Source: Timema cristinae (Eukaryota; Arthropoda; Insecta; Phasmatodea; Timematidae). From it: a stretch of DNA of 64,000 nucleotides. The stretch covers positions 31,702,933 through 31,766,932 of the forward strand of contig JBCFYV010011164.1 in NCBI GenBank assembly GCA_039000515.1, in the 5' to 3' direction. A program made the position numbers and the translations under genes. Under the pieces are notes generated by a model, which was not told the DNA's origin, ran no database searches, and saw only the letters and a list, made by a program, of their open reading frames with translations. Below, piece by piece: positions 45,261 to 56,918 of the stretch. Each line of letters starts with the position of its first letter. Position 1 is the stretch's first letter.

Positions 45261-45494
45261 TTTGATCCCACTGGGCTTTGGGCCAAATGGCAGCCTAAAA
45301 AGGAGGAGGGTCGAACTGCAGTATCTGAGGAGCTCATCTTTCATTTGAAAAGCCCTTTCCATGAGATCAGGATGGCTTGTGCTGGGTATGTTGGCCTCTT
45401 GTTCCACTCATCAGTGACGCCTGTGTCTGTACAGTGGCATCAGAGGAGTTATGAAAAAGTCTGTGCTGCGGTGATGGAATCATTTGTTGTTGAG
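45261..45494 (+). CDS. ATM: ATM exon 16
   Basis: 78 codons, phase 0 to 0, acceptor ttttaag and donor gtaagt. Encodes FDPTGLWAKWQPKKEEG, then FHLKSPFHEIRMACAGYVG and VMESFVVE. Corresponds to human DPYSKWAILNV and [20 protein letters not shown]. A clear HEAT repeat. Confidence 0.93.
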
Positions 45495-45789
45495 GTAAGT
45501 GGTGTAATGTAATCAGTTGGAAAACCTTCAGGGAACTTTAAACTAGTTTTTAACATACCAGTTGGGTCGAACCCACTATTTTATGAATCCAAATCTTCAA
45601 TTAACCTTTGAATCTCGAATCCGAATCTGAATCTTGGACATACTTATAATAAAATAATACAAACTAAATGTATTATTTCTTATAATATACTCCTTTCTAT
45701 GGAGTGCTTTCCATTCCCGATGAGATGAGATGAGAGATGAGAGATGAGAGATGGAAATGATGAGATGATTGTAAGAATGAGGGTGTGGA

Positions 45790-45953
45790 ACCAATGGAAA
45801 CACTTAAATCTAACTTAAGCCTAACTAACCAAACCTCGGTGACCATTGGGGTAACTCCACTTTCAGGAAAAACACCCAAGGTACCAGCCAGGAATCGAAC
45901 TCGGGACCCCTAGGCTCGTAGCCAAGTGCACTGACCACCACACCATGGGAACA
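45790..45953 (-). mobile_element. tRNA-derived SINE, minus strand
   Basis: Minus strand: A-box-like TGTGGTGGTCAGTGCACTTG and B box GAGTTCGATTCCTGGC, followed by GGTACCTTGGGTGTTTTTCC. Distinct from families A-D. The hAT-like element inserted 17 bp from its 5' end. Upstream, 45724-45760 is a (GAGAT)n-type simple repeat. Confidence 0.75.
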
Positions 45954-45969
45954 ATTAGTAGCAGTATTA

Positions 45970-48900
45970 CAGGGTTCCTACGCTCTGGAAAGTCAGGGAA
46001 AGTCAGGGAAAAAAATAATAGTCAGGAAAGTCAGGGAAGCTTTAAAAAGGTCAGGGAAAGTCAGGGAAATGACAATTCATGTCTTCATGTCACACTTAGA
46101 AAAAACAAAGAAAATATTTTTTCTATTTACTGCGTCATAAGCCACTGCCCCAATGAAGAAAGCTGAGGGCACTTACCATGCTCAAACTTGCCCTAACACA
46201 AGTTTTGGTAGCATTTTATTTCAGAATGTGAACGCAGAGGTCTCCTAGCCTGCACATGACAATTCTTTTAACTTTAGTGATCACTTGTTTTTGTTCTTGT
46301 TCAAGGTTTGTCATCTTTATAGTTTGATACAGTGCACCAGGACTGATTAGACTACACCAGCAATGTCTAACAAAAAAACAGTTTTTAACCAGCTCTGGCT
46401 AAGCCCAGACCATTTTCCTGAATTCTCATACTGGATAAGTGGTGTTGAAAGTAATAAGCTGCAGGCATTTTGTAAAGTGTGCAAAAAAATTATAAACTTA
46501 AGTAATATGGGAAAGCAAGCATTAGCTTCCTATGCAAAAGGACCAACTCATATCAAAACTCTTGAAACTTTGACAAATCAACGCTCTCTGTTGACTTTTT
46601 TTTTCAAAAAAGTCAAGTGATTCAGGTTCATCGAGCTCCCCAGTTTCAAGAGAATCTCTGGCACACAAAGACATTCTACCTAGTGATGATTCTGCTGGTT
46701 GCTCGAAGAGTTTTTCTGTTTCATCGAAAATCGTAACGTCGCAGAAGGAAGCTGTTGCTAAAAGTGAAATTAGTGTAGTGCCTCAAAGAAACCATAACAC
46801 TTTTGTTATAAAAGATGATATAACTAAGGCGGAAGTCATTTGGGCTATGCAAGTTGTTGACAAAAAAATGTCTTTCAATTCGTGCAATAATTTAAGTACA
46901 ATTTTTCAATTGATGTTTCCCGAGTGTTCCATTGCCAATGCCTTTACCCTTGGTGGAGACAAGGCTGCATACTTCATTGTGCATGGCTTGGCTCCATTCT
47001 TTCATAATAATTTACTGGACCGCCTAAAATCATGTAACAACTTTGTAATTTGTTTTGATGAGGCATTGAATAAAGTTATTCAAAGAGGACAGATGGACAT
47101 TGTAATTAGATTCTGGGACAAGGAAAATCATAAAGTCATCAGTTGTTACTTAAACAGTGTGTTTTTCGATAGGAGCACTGCTGAAGAATTACTGAAGCAT
47201 TTTCTGGATGGTATTTCTCCTCTTCCACTCTCTAAGTTGATACAAGTGTCAATGGATGGCCCAAATGTCAATTTAAAGTTTATAACACTTCTTCAGGAAC
47301 ACCTCAAATCTGTAACAGACAATGAAGTATGTAGTTTGCTAAATCTGGGAACATGTGGGCTTCATGTTGTTCATGGTTCCTTGAGAACAGGAGTAGAGTC
47401 TGTTGATTGGGATATAAGTAGCTTATTACGTCACATGTACTACCTGTTCACTGACTCTCCAGCTCGTCGAGCATTGTTCACCCAGTTGACAGGGTGTACA
47501 ACTTTTCCATTGAAGTTCTGTGGTGTGCGTTGGTTAGAGAATGCGAAGTGCTTTCAAAGGGCATTACAAATTTGGGACCATGTTATTAAGTTTCTCAAAG
47601 AAGCAAAACTTCCTAAAACAAAACCTGTAGAGACACTGAAAAGAGCAGCCTGTGATCCATTCCTAAAGTGTAAACTAGCGTTCTGCAAGACAATTGCAGA
47701 TGAATGTCAGCCTTTCCTGCAACGGTTCCAGACATCAAAACCAATGACTCCATATCTTTTTGAAGCTGTAGAGAAACTTCTAAGATACCTTATGAATCGT
47801 TGTGTGAAACCTGATCTTATGAAGTGCACGGGTCCAAAGTTACTGTCTATTGACACAAAAAAATCAGAAAATTTGATCCTTAGCAAAAATATTGATATAG
47901 GATTTGCAACAAAACGTTTGTTAGGAGAAACTGCGATCACAGTAACAGAAAGACAAAAATTAGAATTTATACATGAGTGCCGCAGTATGTTAACCACCAT
48001 GATTGCAAAACTACAAGAAAAAAGTCCCTTAAAACAGAAAGCTGTGAGAGGTTTGTCTTCATTGGATCCTTGTGTTATTCAACATTCACCTCAACTGGCC
48101 CAGAAGAGATTTTCTTTTCTTTTGGAGGAACTCAACCATGCCAACATCATAAATGATGTTCTGGCTGAAAATGCCAAGAAAGAATACTTGCATTTTTGCA
48201 ACCTCAAAAAATCTGAGCTTCAAGAAATATTTCGTCCTTGTGATCAGTTTAGTGATGAAGTAGGACTTGACACTATTTATGGTAGCTTTCTAATAGGAGA
48301 AGCAAACTACAAACATCTTTGGGAAGTAATAAAGATTTGCCTTGTCTTGTCGCATGGGAATGCAACTGTTGAAGGTGGTTTTTCAGTCAATAAATCTTTA
48401 CTGGTTGAAAACATGCATGAAAAGACAGTCATTGCACAGCGTCACATTCATGATGAGATACAAGAAGCAGGAGGGATTAAAAATATACACATTAGCAAAA
48501 AGATGTTGGATTACGTGAGAGGTGCTCGGAAACGCTATCATGAATACTTAGAGATGAAGAAGCAAGAAAAAAGTGAAAAAGACAAGAAGAAGGCAGAAAA
48601 GAGGAAATTAGATATACAAGTTAAAGATTTAGAAGGAGAAAGAAAAAAATTAATGATGGCAACTGAAGAGAAACGAGAAGCAATAGACGTGGAGTTGCAA
48701 GAACTGAAGAAGAAGCAAGCTTCACTTTATTAAATATAACATAGTTTCTTATTGTATGACTATAGTGATAATTTTAATAAAAATAAAATTGACTTGAGAC
48801 ATGAATAATATGAAAGCAGACAGAGTTCCTGTTGTAAGCTATTCAGTTCAGGAAATGTACAGATTAGGTAAAATAAAACTGTAATGATACCAAACTCTTT

Positions 48901-49245
48901 AGTATGTTCTTAGTGGCCTGTTATTTAATACGTATTTCTGCACATGATACCAAAGGGAATCAAGTTTGTTACAAATTTTTGATAGGGATTATTTTTCCAT
49001 CATTTTCCCTCAACTGATTGGCAAGATGTCTGCTTTCTTATTCTTCCATGAGAGGTGAGGCAAGGTCGGCTGTAAGGGGGAGGAGGCCGAAATAAATTTA
49101 TTTAAATTAATATTTTCACGTGTATAGTACCGTAAAGTTATAATGGAAATTTTATGAGAAATTGGTCAGGGAACTTGGGAAAATAGTCAGGGAAAGTCAG
49201 GGAAAAGTCAGGGAGAATATTTTTACAAATACTGTAGGAACCCTG
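45970..49245 (+). mobile_element. hAT-like DNA transposon, 3,276 bp, nearly intact
   Basis: Perfect 12-bp inverted ends, CAGGGTTCCTAC and GTAGGAACCCTG. Flanking TATTA occurs on both sides (45965-45969 and 49246-49250), shorter than the usual 8-bp hAT duplication. Subterminal GTCAGGGAAA repeats occur about six times at the left and about four to five times at the right, all in the same orientation. Encodes one transposase with a single frame break. It lies in ATM intron 16, transcribed in the same direction as ATM. Low decay suggests recent arrival. Confidence 0.9.
46363..48733 (+). CDS. hAT-superfamily transposase with one frame break
   Basis: N-terminus MSNKKTVFNQLWLSPDHFPE, then a BED-like finger (CKVCKKIINLSN, ASYAKGPTH). 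The first frame stops at 46620; the second frame, open from about 46609, carries a Ser-rich linker and the transposase proper to 48733. Visible hAT features: FVICFDEALN (first Asp region), QVSMDGPNV (second Asp region), a CGLHVVHG segment, CGVRWLENAK, and the C-terminal dimerization block NATVEGGFSVNKSLL. A charged coiled-coil tail ends the protein. One base too many in the T9 or A6 run at 46596-46611 explains the break; about 790 residues in all. The BED finger shows only one clear His of the usual pair. Confidence 0.85.
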
Positions 49246-49479
49246 TATTAGTAGTAGCAGTAGCAGTAGCAGTATTTCCCTTCACAAAGAGTAACCTAAT
49301 TTAAGTGAAAGGTTTTTTAATTAGTGCACTACCATTTTCCTGGGGATAAGATGATAAATTACAGACATCCCAAAAATTGTTGTCAGACATAATGGCCGAG
49401 TTAGAATCCATTACTCATTCATTGTAGCCAACATGATCAGTGCGTGGTCATAATGCCGATTTAATAGATTTTGTTATAT

Positions 49480-49570
49480 ATAGAAGAAGGTACAGGAAAT
49501 ATGGATAGAAACATATATAATTAATGTTACTCTCCATCTTTACTGAACCTTCTTCCATACATAACAAAAT
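49480..49570. repeat. Family H palindrome
   Basis: GAAGAAGGTACAGGAAATAT at the left and its inverted partner TACTGAACCTTCTTCCATAC at the right, with GGATAGAAACATATAT and CTCTCCATCTTT between. Same arms as 21.9 and 57.5 kb. Confidence 0.75.
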
Positions 49571-49791
49571 GTATGCTTCGTTTAGCTTGTAAAGTGGCAA
49601 GATTACCGTGCATTATTCCATTATGGTATAGCTTATAAGATAGGGTCATAGTGTAATCTATCAAGGTAAGACTAATACCTTTCAGGTTAAATGAAGTGTA
49701 CCTAGTTAAAGGAGGTTTTGTTTAAACAGCTATATATTCTATTAATAAATGTGCAAGATCTACAACATAAGTGCTTTATTTTCATTGTTAG

Positions 49792-49948
49792 GGTGACTTG
49801 TCGAGAGAGGAGAAAATAGACGAGGGGGCCAACCGCACGGCTAGTGCGATGCATACCATGGCTACCATGGTGGTGGTGTGCCCCGCCTGGCGAAGGAAGG
49901 CCTTGTTCATGATTTTCCAACTGGTGCATGAGAAGAACATTAGCTTCG
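49792..49948 (+). CDS. ATM: ATM exon 17
   Basis: 157 bases, phase 0 in and phase 1 out, acceptor tgttag and donor gtcaga. Encodes GDLSREEKIDEGANRTASAM, MATMVVVCPAWRRKALFMIF and HEKNIS. Corresponds to human [21 protein letters not shown]. The exon follows the intron that contains the intact hAT-like element. Confidence 0.9.
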
Positions 49949-50200
49949 GTCAGAAACTTACTCGTATTTAAATGAAAACATTATCAATGATTTTGTGATT
50001 GACTTTCTAAACAGCCACACAAAATAAAAGGGACAAAAAATCGAATGGGTATAAAGAATAATAAGACATTGATCTCATATATTTAAATGTATATGTGTAA
50101 ATGGCTATCATCCATTACCAATGATTTATACTCGTGATGATTAATTAATGACATTAGTTATAAAATAAATAATAGCCAAGGATTATATTGTATATTACAG

Positions 50201-50325
50201 ATCTTGTGTGTAAGGTGTTACGGCTAGTTGGAGAACACTTGAAGCTTCAAGAGTGTTCACAGTTGGTAAAAGTGAATGCAGGCTACTTGGTACATCATTG
50301 GATGGAGCAAGAATACCAACTTCAA
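50201..50325 (+). CDS. ATM: ATM exon 18
   Basis: 125 bases, phase 1 in and phase 0 out, acceptor attacag and donor gtaaat. Encodes LVCKVLRLVGEHLKLQECSQ, then VNAGYLVHHWMEQEYQLQ. Very close in pattern to human [20 protein letters not shown] and HLDYLVLEWL. Confidence 0.93.
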
Positions 50326-50698
50326 GTAAATTATCTATTTTTTATTTGTCTCAATAATAGGGCTCGCGGAGATCAACAGCTTTACATGTATATTCCAGTA
50401 TTACATTTCAATTTATTGTACAATAGTAATGTTGCTAAAACTTGAAAAGATATAAAAAAAACATACAAACAGAATTCTCAACTGTAGAAGGTTTTTTCTT
50501 TGAAAATAAAAATATATTGTGACATATAATTAGTCAAGGAATAAGAAAAGATTCACATAATTTAATTTGTGTATATTATTGAGATACCTTTCTTAATGTA
50601 TATACTGTTTTTAGGAATGGATGCTTAAAATTTGGGAGTAAAGCTGAAAAAAAATTCTGTAAATCCAACTTAGTGGCTCTACTTGTTGTTTATTGCAG

Positions 50699-50854
50699 AA
50701 ATTTCCATGGCAACTAATGGGATGTGTATCCATTACACAGTTCTACAGGCAATACAAGGATATTATAGTTCCAATTTTACTTCAGAGGGAAGAAGAAGAA
50801 ACGCTCACACATGTATCTCAAAAAGTTGGCAAAAATTTACGGGAACTTGTGGAG
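50699..50854 (+). CDS. ATM: ATM exon 19
   Basis: 52 codons, phase 0 to 0, acceptor attgcag and donor gtgggt. Encodes KFPWQLMGCVSITQFYRQYK, then IIVPILLQR and NLRELVE. Corresponds to human [20 protein letters not shown] and VLIPHLV. The longer overlapping ORF that starts upstream is a frame artefact. Confidence 0.93.
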
Positions 50855-52189
50855 GTGGGTTCATTCACTCGCTGTCAGTGAGCCAAGTTATTTAGATGCA
50901 AGTCAAGATCAATCCAGTTTGTTTGTTTTTAAGTTTGAGTTGAGCTCTAGTTAAATTCAAATATAACTTTAAACGTAGTGTTGACCACCTAACAGAGAGG
51001 TTACATAATAGTAATGGTTTTTAAGATGTAACTTATCTTTACCATAGCTTAAGCTTTTCTTGCTGGATTACACTATAGTGTGGTTTATAAGATGTAGCTC
51101 TAGTGTATAAAGTCAAGGTAAGATTGCTACCTTTCATGGTGAACAGAATGTAAATATTAACATTTATACTAAACTATTTAGGTTTACCATTTCTGCGGGG
51201 AGTTTCTTTTCTGCCTTCTTTATATATGCCTATCATTCTCTCCAAAAACCTGTTTGCTCAGTTGTCGACCTTAACATTTCAATGACATTCTGCACACTTA
51301 TCTCTTATTTTGGTTTCAAACTAATATTAGATTAATGAAACTATTTTTACCAATTAAAAAAAGTGAAGCTAGGCATCATCACTGCATTCACTATCGACCT
51401 ATCTAGAACATTCGAAGAAATTAAACAAACAAACATACTCTATCAATACTGGCTATATTATAGCTAGAGTAGGGCATATGCTGGCAACGCTGGCTTTAGT
51501 CGATTTCTGCGCAACATTTGAATGATCTCCCCAAAATAAGGCCAGAAGTAACATGCCTACTCAGCTACTGCGACAGACATGCAACCAGCACCCCCTGGCA
51601 AACTGCCGGACCATGGTCATGGTTTTTAAATATCTGTGATTTATAACTGTTTCACCATGACTGCCAGTCAGTGTTTCTTGATGAACCAATATTTTGTCAC
51701 AGTATGTGGAGTATTATATTTTGTCACGGTCTGTCACTGTCACAGTCACATTTTGTTGCAGTATATTTTATTCCAATCACTGATCTAGTCTTTACTATAC
51801 TCGTAAAACAGATATTTTTTTCACTGGTATATTTTCAACTAAACATATTATGTTTGAAATTCTAGAAAAAGTTCTTGGTTAGGTTTTGTGGTTGTTTTGG
51901 TTTGTTTAGTAAAGTAAATTAGTAAAAAAAAAACCACGCTATGTTATTGTGAATAGAATATCTTTAGGGAGATAAGACTGCCGCAATTTAAAGTGATCAA
52001 GTAGAGGATCTTTATCAAATAATGTTTATTGTAACATTGGACCCGCTACTGGCTGCACCTGGGAACCAATATATCCCCAACTGATATTTTGTCAATCGTG
52101 GTCACTGCTTTCACAATCCTGAGTGCTCAGCTGTCACCATCTGGCAAGAGTATTGCAATACACTGATCACTAATATCTAAATCATTGAT
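50855..52189. other. Intron 19, main part
   Basis: Partial family F similarity at about 51195-51330 (CTCAGTTGTCGACCTTAACA, TTTCAATGACATTCTGCACA). No other assigned element; several short ORFs have no support. Confidence 0.4.
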
Positions 52190-52440
52190 ACTTTTGAGTT
52201 CTAGTCACTGAGAGTTTCACCTCACCCCTTCGCTGTATCCTCACCCCCAAACCCTTAAACTTCATCCCAACAAATATAAACAATCAATCATTCATCACAA
52301 TGCAAGGCAAAGAAAGAAACTCTATAGGTGCTTGAAATTGCGAGCCCATAAATCTTTTGAGCCCGACTCGAGTATATAGTATTTAAAGCTCGGCTCAAAA
52401 TTCTATTATCTCTAGAGTTTTAACTCAAATGTTTTTTCTA
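52190..52440. repeat. Family F repeat, copy 4
   Basis: Contains CACCCCCAAACCCTTAAACT, GAGCCCATAAATCTTTTGAG and CTCGGCTCAAAATTC. It ends only a few bases before the exon 20 acceptor, so it probably supplies part of the polypyrimidine tract. Confidence 0.6.
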
Positions 52441-52441
52441 G

Positions 52442-52756
52442 GGATGTTTCCCGCATTCAATGGCGTGCTTGCTGCCGTACATTGCGTCTAACGATTCAAC
52501 AGACTCCAGCGCTATCACAGAAGCAGAGGCAAACACATCCAAATGTCTCCACAAACAGCTGGAGCGTATTCTAGGGGGAGATGCCATCAACACACTTATT
52601 ACAATGCGCATTGACGAGGTCATCGTGAATGTGATACGGCTACTATACGACTCTAAACATTTCTCAGAGCTCTGTGGATGTCATCTGACACTGCCTGAAC
52701 CGATCCCTCCTGTGTTAAATCACAACATGGTCATGAAAGTTGTTGAACACTTGCAG
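52442..52756 (+). CDS. ATM: ATM exon 20
   Basis: 105 codons, phase 0 to 0, acceptor ttttctag and donor gtaact. Encodes GCFPHSMACLLPYIAS, then LHKQLERILGGDAINTLIT, VIVNVIRLLYDSKHFSELCG and MKVVEHLQ. Corresponds to human CFPKILVNILPYFAYE, QIDHLFISNLPEIVVELL and SHVIKATFAYI. Confidence 0.93.
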
Positions 52757-52935
52757 GTAACTGTTGAATCTCATTTGAGGCTGCTTTCATGTAAGAATAG
52801 TCGTGGCTCGTCAGAACAAAACTTTTATGAATTATTCCCTCCTAACCAGTACATTCATATAATTAACCAAACTAGAAATTAATGGCTTTTCATGGATAAC
52901 TATGAAACTCTTTCTTGTGTACAGTAAGATTGTAT

Positions 52936-53422
52936 AGAAACACTGTACAATAATGTAAATTAAGTGATTGTTAGATAGGAACAAACACACTTCTCACTTC
53001 ATTTCGTCTTTTACTTTTAAACCACTTCCACAGTTACACATTGTTTTAATTCTTGGAAATATTCCTTTTTCATATAGAGACACATATACAGTAAAACATA
53101 AAGAAATACATTATATGGAACTACATACTTGGAGAATTTGAAATAAAATATTTTTTTCGAGATTTCAAATTCTTGAAGAATATGTAGTTTCATATAATAT
53201 CTTTCTTTGTGTATTATATTTGTCTCTATATATGAAAAAGTAATATTTCCGAGAATTAAAACAATGTGTAACTGTGGAAGTATGAAGATGTTGGAATTGT
53301 TAAAAGTGTAAAAATAAATTACAAGAGAAGTGTGTTTGTTCCTATCTAGGCCTAACCTAACTATCCTTTCAGGTTGACTTCCTTCATTATCACTTACTTT
53401 ACATCACTGTAAAGTGTTTCTA
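52936..53422. repeat. Large fold-back, two ~200-bp arms
   Basis: Arms 52936-53140 and about 53155-53422 are inverted copies: GATAGGAACAAACACACTTC against GAAGTGTGTTTGTTCCTATC, CAGTTACACATTGTTTTAAT against ATTAAAACAATGTGTAACTG, AAATTTGAA/TTTCAAATT at the centre. The right arm has extra sequence near 53348-53390. No gene, no flanking duplication identified. Confidence 0.88.
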
Positions 53423-53486
53423 CACTGTCTAAATATACATTTCCAAGATATTAGCAATAATTCATACTTAATACTTAGAAACACAT

Positions 53487-55750
53487 ACCATCAACTGGGG
53501 GGAACTTAACTAGAATCTTAAAAAAATATGTTTATGTTCATCTTAGCTAATGCATTGGTTAATTTATGTTTTTAAGAATAGATTGTTTTAAGTTGCATGT
53601 ATACTTTTAGTGACATAACACAAATACTGTTGTTGATAGTTGAAATAAAATAATTAACACATTATTAAAATCCAATCAAAATATATATTGGTAATAATCT
53701 AGTCATTAGTTGTATCTAAAATTATTTTAAATGTTATATAACTAGAATTTAATTAGAAGCTTACTTTTCTAAGGCAATTATTCGGTTTTCCTAATTATAC
53801 AAAAATATTTAGTCAAAATATGTTAAGATTAAATAAAAAATGATGAATTTAGTCAAAATTGGGGTAAACTTAACCACCCTTTTATTTATTTCAGTTTTAT
53901 GGAACGGAATAGTCAAGAGCTAACCCAACACTTTGCTAACAATATTAAGTGGGATTCTTGGAGACTAGGTGGGTCCTTAAGGAAATCCTTGTTGCACAGA
54001 TAAATGTTGTCATTGAGGTTCTCGATACAATCGTCAAAATCTTGACTTGTTTTACCGATTGGCTTTGATAGGAGATAATCTCTCCTCCCACTTCACTCGG
54101 GAAGTGTTATCGCTGTGTAAGAAGCACGACATACGTTTCATATGTTTGCCTCCTAATGCCACACACTTGTGGCAACCATTAGATGTAAGTTTTTTGGGCC
54201 CATGAAAAAATTGTGGCGAGTAATTCATCAAGCATGGAATAAAAGAAATCCAAAATGTTCTGTTGTAGATAAATCAATCTTCCCTCCTTTCACTCATTAA
54301 GAAGCTACTTGAGGAAATGGCACCAAACACACAACTTAATATAGAAAGTAGATTTGAACCTTGTGGTGTAAGCCCATGGTGTAAGGAAAGGCTCCTAAAA
54401 AGTTCCCAAATAAGTTGACCATAATCCAATCTCAAATTGAAGAAGCTAGATATGTGAATGATGTACCAAATGCTCTGCTTACATATTTGCAAAACAAGCG
54501 AGAACCAGATTCAAGAGTTTCTACAGCGAGATAAAATAATAATGTGCCAGTCCGTTCTGTGGTGTGTAATGAAAAACCAGAAAAGCTGGAAACTGTACCA
54601 CCCACATCAAAAGGGGTTAAGAGAAAAGTTGAATTTGAAAGTGATAAAGAGATTTCAGATTCAGAAACAAGGAACTTTGAAACATGGGAAATGATTATTA
54701 CAGATAAGAATGAATGTACAGTATAAAGAAAAAGGTTTGAAATTATATCCGGGCGTTGGATGTTATGGAGGTAAAAAACAAAAACAAAAACTAAGCATTA
54801 TGTTGGCAGAATTTTAGACAATTCACCAGATGGACTAAAATTTAAATCCTTGAAAAAGGAGGCTGAGATCAATCGATTTATTTGACCAACTAAATAATAA
54901 TTATTATTACTATCACGTCTTACTACCCGTTCGGGCTATACACACTTAGCTAATGTGTAATGGTAGGGTGATTATGAAATGAAATGGAGGACATACAGTT
55001 TAACGTGGAATCCGAACCACAGTGGAAGCCTGGCATTCCACACATTCACAAGTTGTGATTAATACACGTCTTGTCAGAGGTGAAGGAAGGGTTTGGCAAT
55101 CAGATAACTCTGTGCTGGCACCAAGGATTGAACTCCGGACCCCAGCACAGAAGTCCGACGACACCTTACCCCTAGACTGCCAGGTCACCTAGACCAGCTA
55201 AAGAAGTCTATTGATGTAGATGAATCTGGTGTGAGGATTTTAACGGAACTCACAATTGATCAAAGGGGAGTTTGTATGAACTTTGCTATAAATTATGATT
55301 GACTTATGTCCTATAATATTATTGGTAAGCTTTCTGATATTATTTACTTTCAAAAGTACAACTTATGATAAACTTTGTTACAAAAGTTTTTAAAATTCAA
55401 CTTTTCTTATTTATTTAAGAATTTATATGAGTATTTATCCAGCTATTGTGTTTTATATTATCCATTATGTTTTCCTATTAGATAACTGTTAAAAAAAATT
55501 CAAATAAATCATTATAGTCAAGTTTTATAATATTTTAAAATTCTGCAGTCAAGTTTACTCCGACCGGGGTGAACTTAACCACCACAGGTTTTTAAAATAA
55601 AACAAAAATACATAAAAAAAACGCACACAGTCTTATTCTTATAATCTGTTTTTATATATTTTCATCTTGTGTAGAAGTTGAATTTCTCATACTTTTTAAG
55701 TTACTAACCAAAGAAATTAAAAACTGGTCAAGTTTACCCCAGTTTACGGT
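53487..55750. mobile_element. Decayed pogo-like transposon with DDE domain
   Basis: Left end CCATCAACTGGGGGGAACTT and, reversed right end, CCGTAAACTGGGGTAAACTT. A TA lies outside each. Internal subterminal copies of GGGGTAAACTTAACCACC occur at 53861 and 55565. A plus-strand DDE superfamily fragment is readable at 54070-54240: IGDNLSSHFTREVLSLC and CLPPNATHLWQPLDV, with the conserved Asp after the N-x-T-H block. Followed by a decayed C-terminal region to about 54725. A SINE A interrupts it. Confidence 0.82.
54895..55191 (-). mobile_element. SINE family A, minus copy
   Basis: Minus strand: head GTGACCTGGCAGTCTAGGGG, B-box region GAGTTCAATCCTTGG, conserved body, tail GGGTAGTAAGACGTGATAGT and TAA repeats. 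Flanked by 11-bp duplications GACCAACTAAA (54884) and GACCAGCTAAA (55192) with one difference. The short minus ORF MTWQSRGKVSSDFCAG is just the SINE head. Confidence 0.9.
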
Positions 55751-56236
55751 ACTTTTTGTGAAATTTAATTCTTGAAAATATATTGAATTCAATGGTGTAA
55801 GGCTCAAAATACTTTAAATAACATTACTCTCATGAAATAAATCAAAATTACCTTCCAAGTATAGCATAGACGAAATGGACCAATTATATTATATACAAAG
55901 TATAATTTGAACAATATATTTTCAGTGTTTTAGTGTTATTTATATGAATTAAGAGGGAAAAGGTACTTACCCACACTAGTGACCATGTGGTTTGAGGTGT
56001 TGGATTTACCTTGTATAATGTTGCATTTGATTGGGGGGGGTCAAGGTTTGAATCTCTTACCTATATACTGAGAATAATTTTCTAATGTGATTTTTCCATC
56101 CGCTCTCAACATCAATGTGTGTGCACTTTTTCTAAACCAACCACAGCTCTAACTGTAAGGTGTACCTATAAATAATCTATATATTAAACTATTATACTTC
56201 AAAATTAGAAAATGCTAGTCTATATATTATGTCCAG
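55751..56236. other. Intron 20, 3' part
   Basis: AT-rich; a G8 run near 56033-56040. Nothing recognised. Confidence 0.45.
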
Positions 56237-56570
56237 GAAGGCTGCCCAGACTCTTCAGTGGCTTTGGTGACCACCTTGTCCCAGCGGGTTCCTCACCATC
56301 TACAAAGGATCCTCCTTCCATTAGCGTCAGACATTCACCACGCCCCTACACAAGAGGACAAGCTCCAAGCCTTCCACCGTTACGCTACATTCGCTGACAT
56401 ACTGGCGGATCAGCTCAAACTGCCTGTTGGCCTCCATACCATGAACCTGTTTGTTGTGCGGGATATCATACATACCCTGATACATCTTCTTAGAGGAGGA
56501 GGGCTGCTGGTTGATCCTGTTGGTCATTTCTTTGGTAGATTCTGCACAATGATCTTACCCTCGCGGTCAG
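56237..56570 (+). CDS. ATM: ATM exon 21
   Basis: 334 bases, phase 0 in and phase 1 out, acceptor tgtccag and donor gtaaga. Encodes EGCPDSSVALVTTLSQRVPH, HLQRILLPLAS, FHRYATFADILADQLKLPVG and VVRDIIHTLIHLL. The last motif is nearly identical to human VLRDVIYTLIHYI. Confidence 0.95.
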
Positions 56571-56918
56571 GTAAGAGGACATGTTTTGACGCCGTCAAGT
56601 ATTTCAGTACATTCTATTTTTATAATAATAAAAATTAATAAACATAAAGAATCCTCGATTCAAAGTATTTCAGGATCTCTTCCCCACCTTCAACTATTTA
56701 TTTTTTTATTTTTAAAGATTCTAGGATTAAAATTTGTATTTGAGATTTGAAAGAAACTTTAATCTTTGAATTTAATAAATATAGGATTTGTTCCATCTCT
56801 GGGATTAATAAAATCCTTTTCTTTTAATTAATAATGTGTTCTAAAGTGTTTAAGTATTTAATAATATTGTTGCATGTTTGTGATATACTTAGAATTGTAA
56901 ATTCCTTAATGCTTCCAG
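56571..56918. repeat. Intron 21 with decayed family G copy
   Basis: At about 56650-56805: GAATCCTCGATTCAAAGTAT, TTTGTATTTGAGATTTGAAA and GTTCCATCTCTGGGA resemble family G ends. The remainder is AT-rich. Confidence 0.45.
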
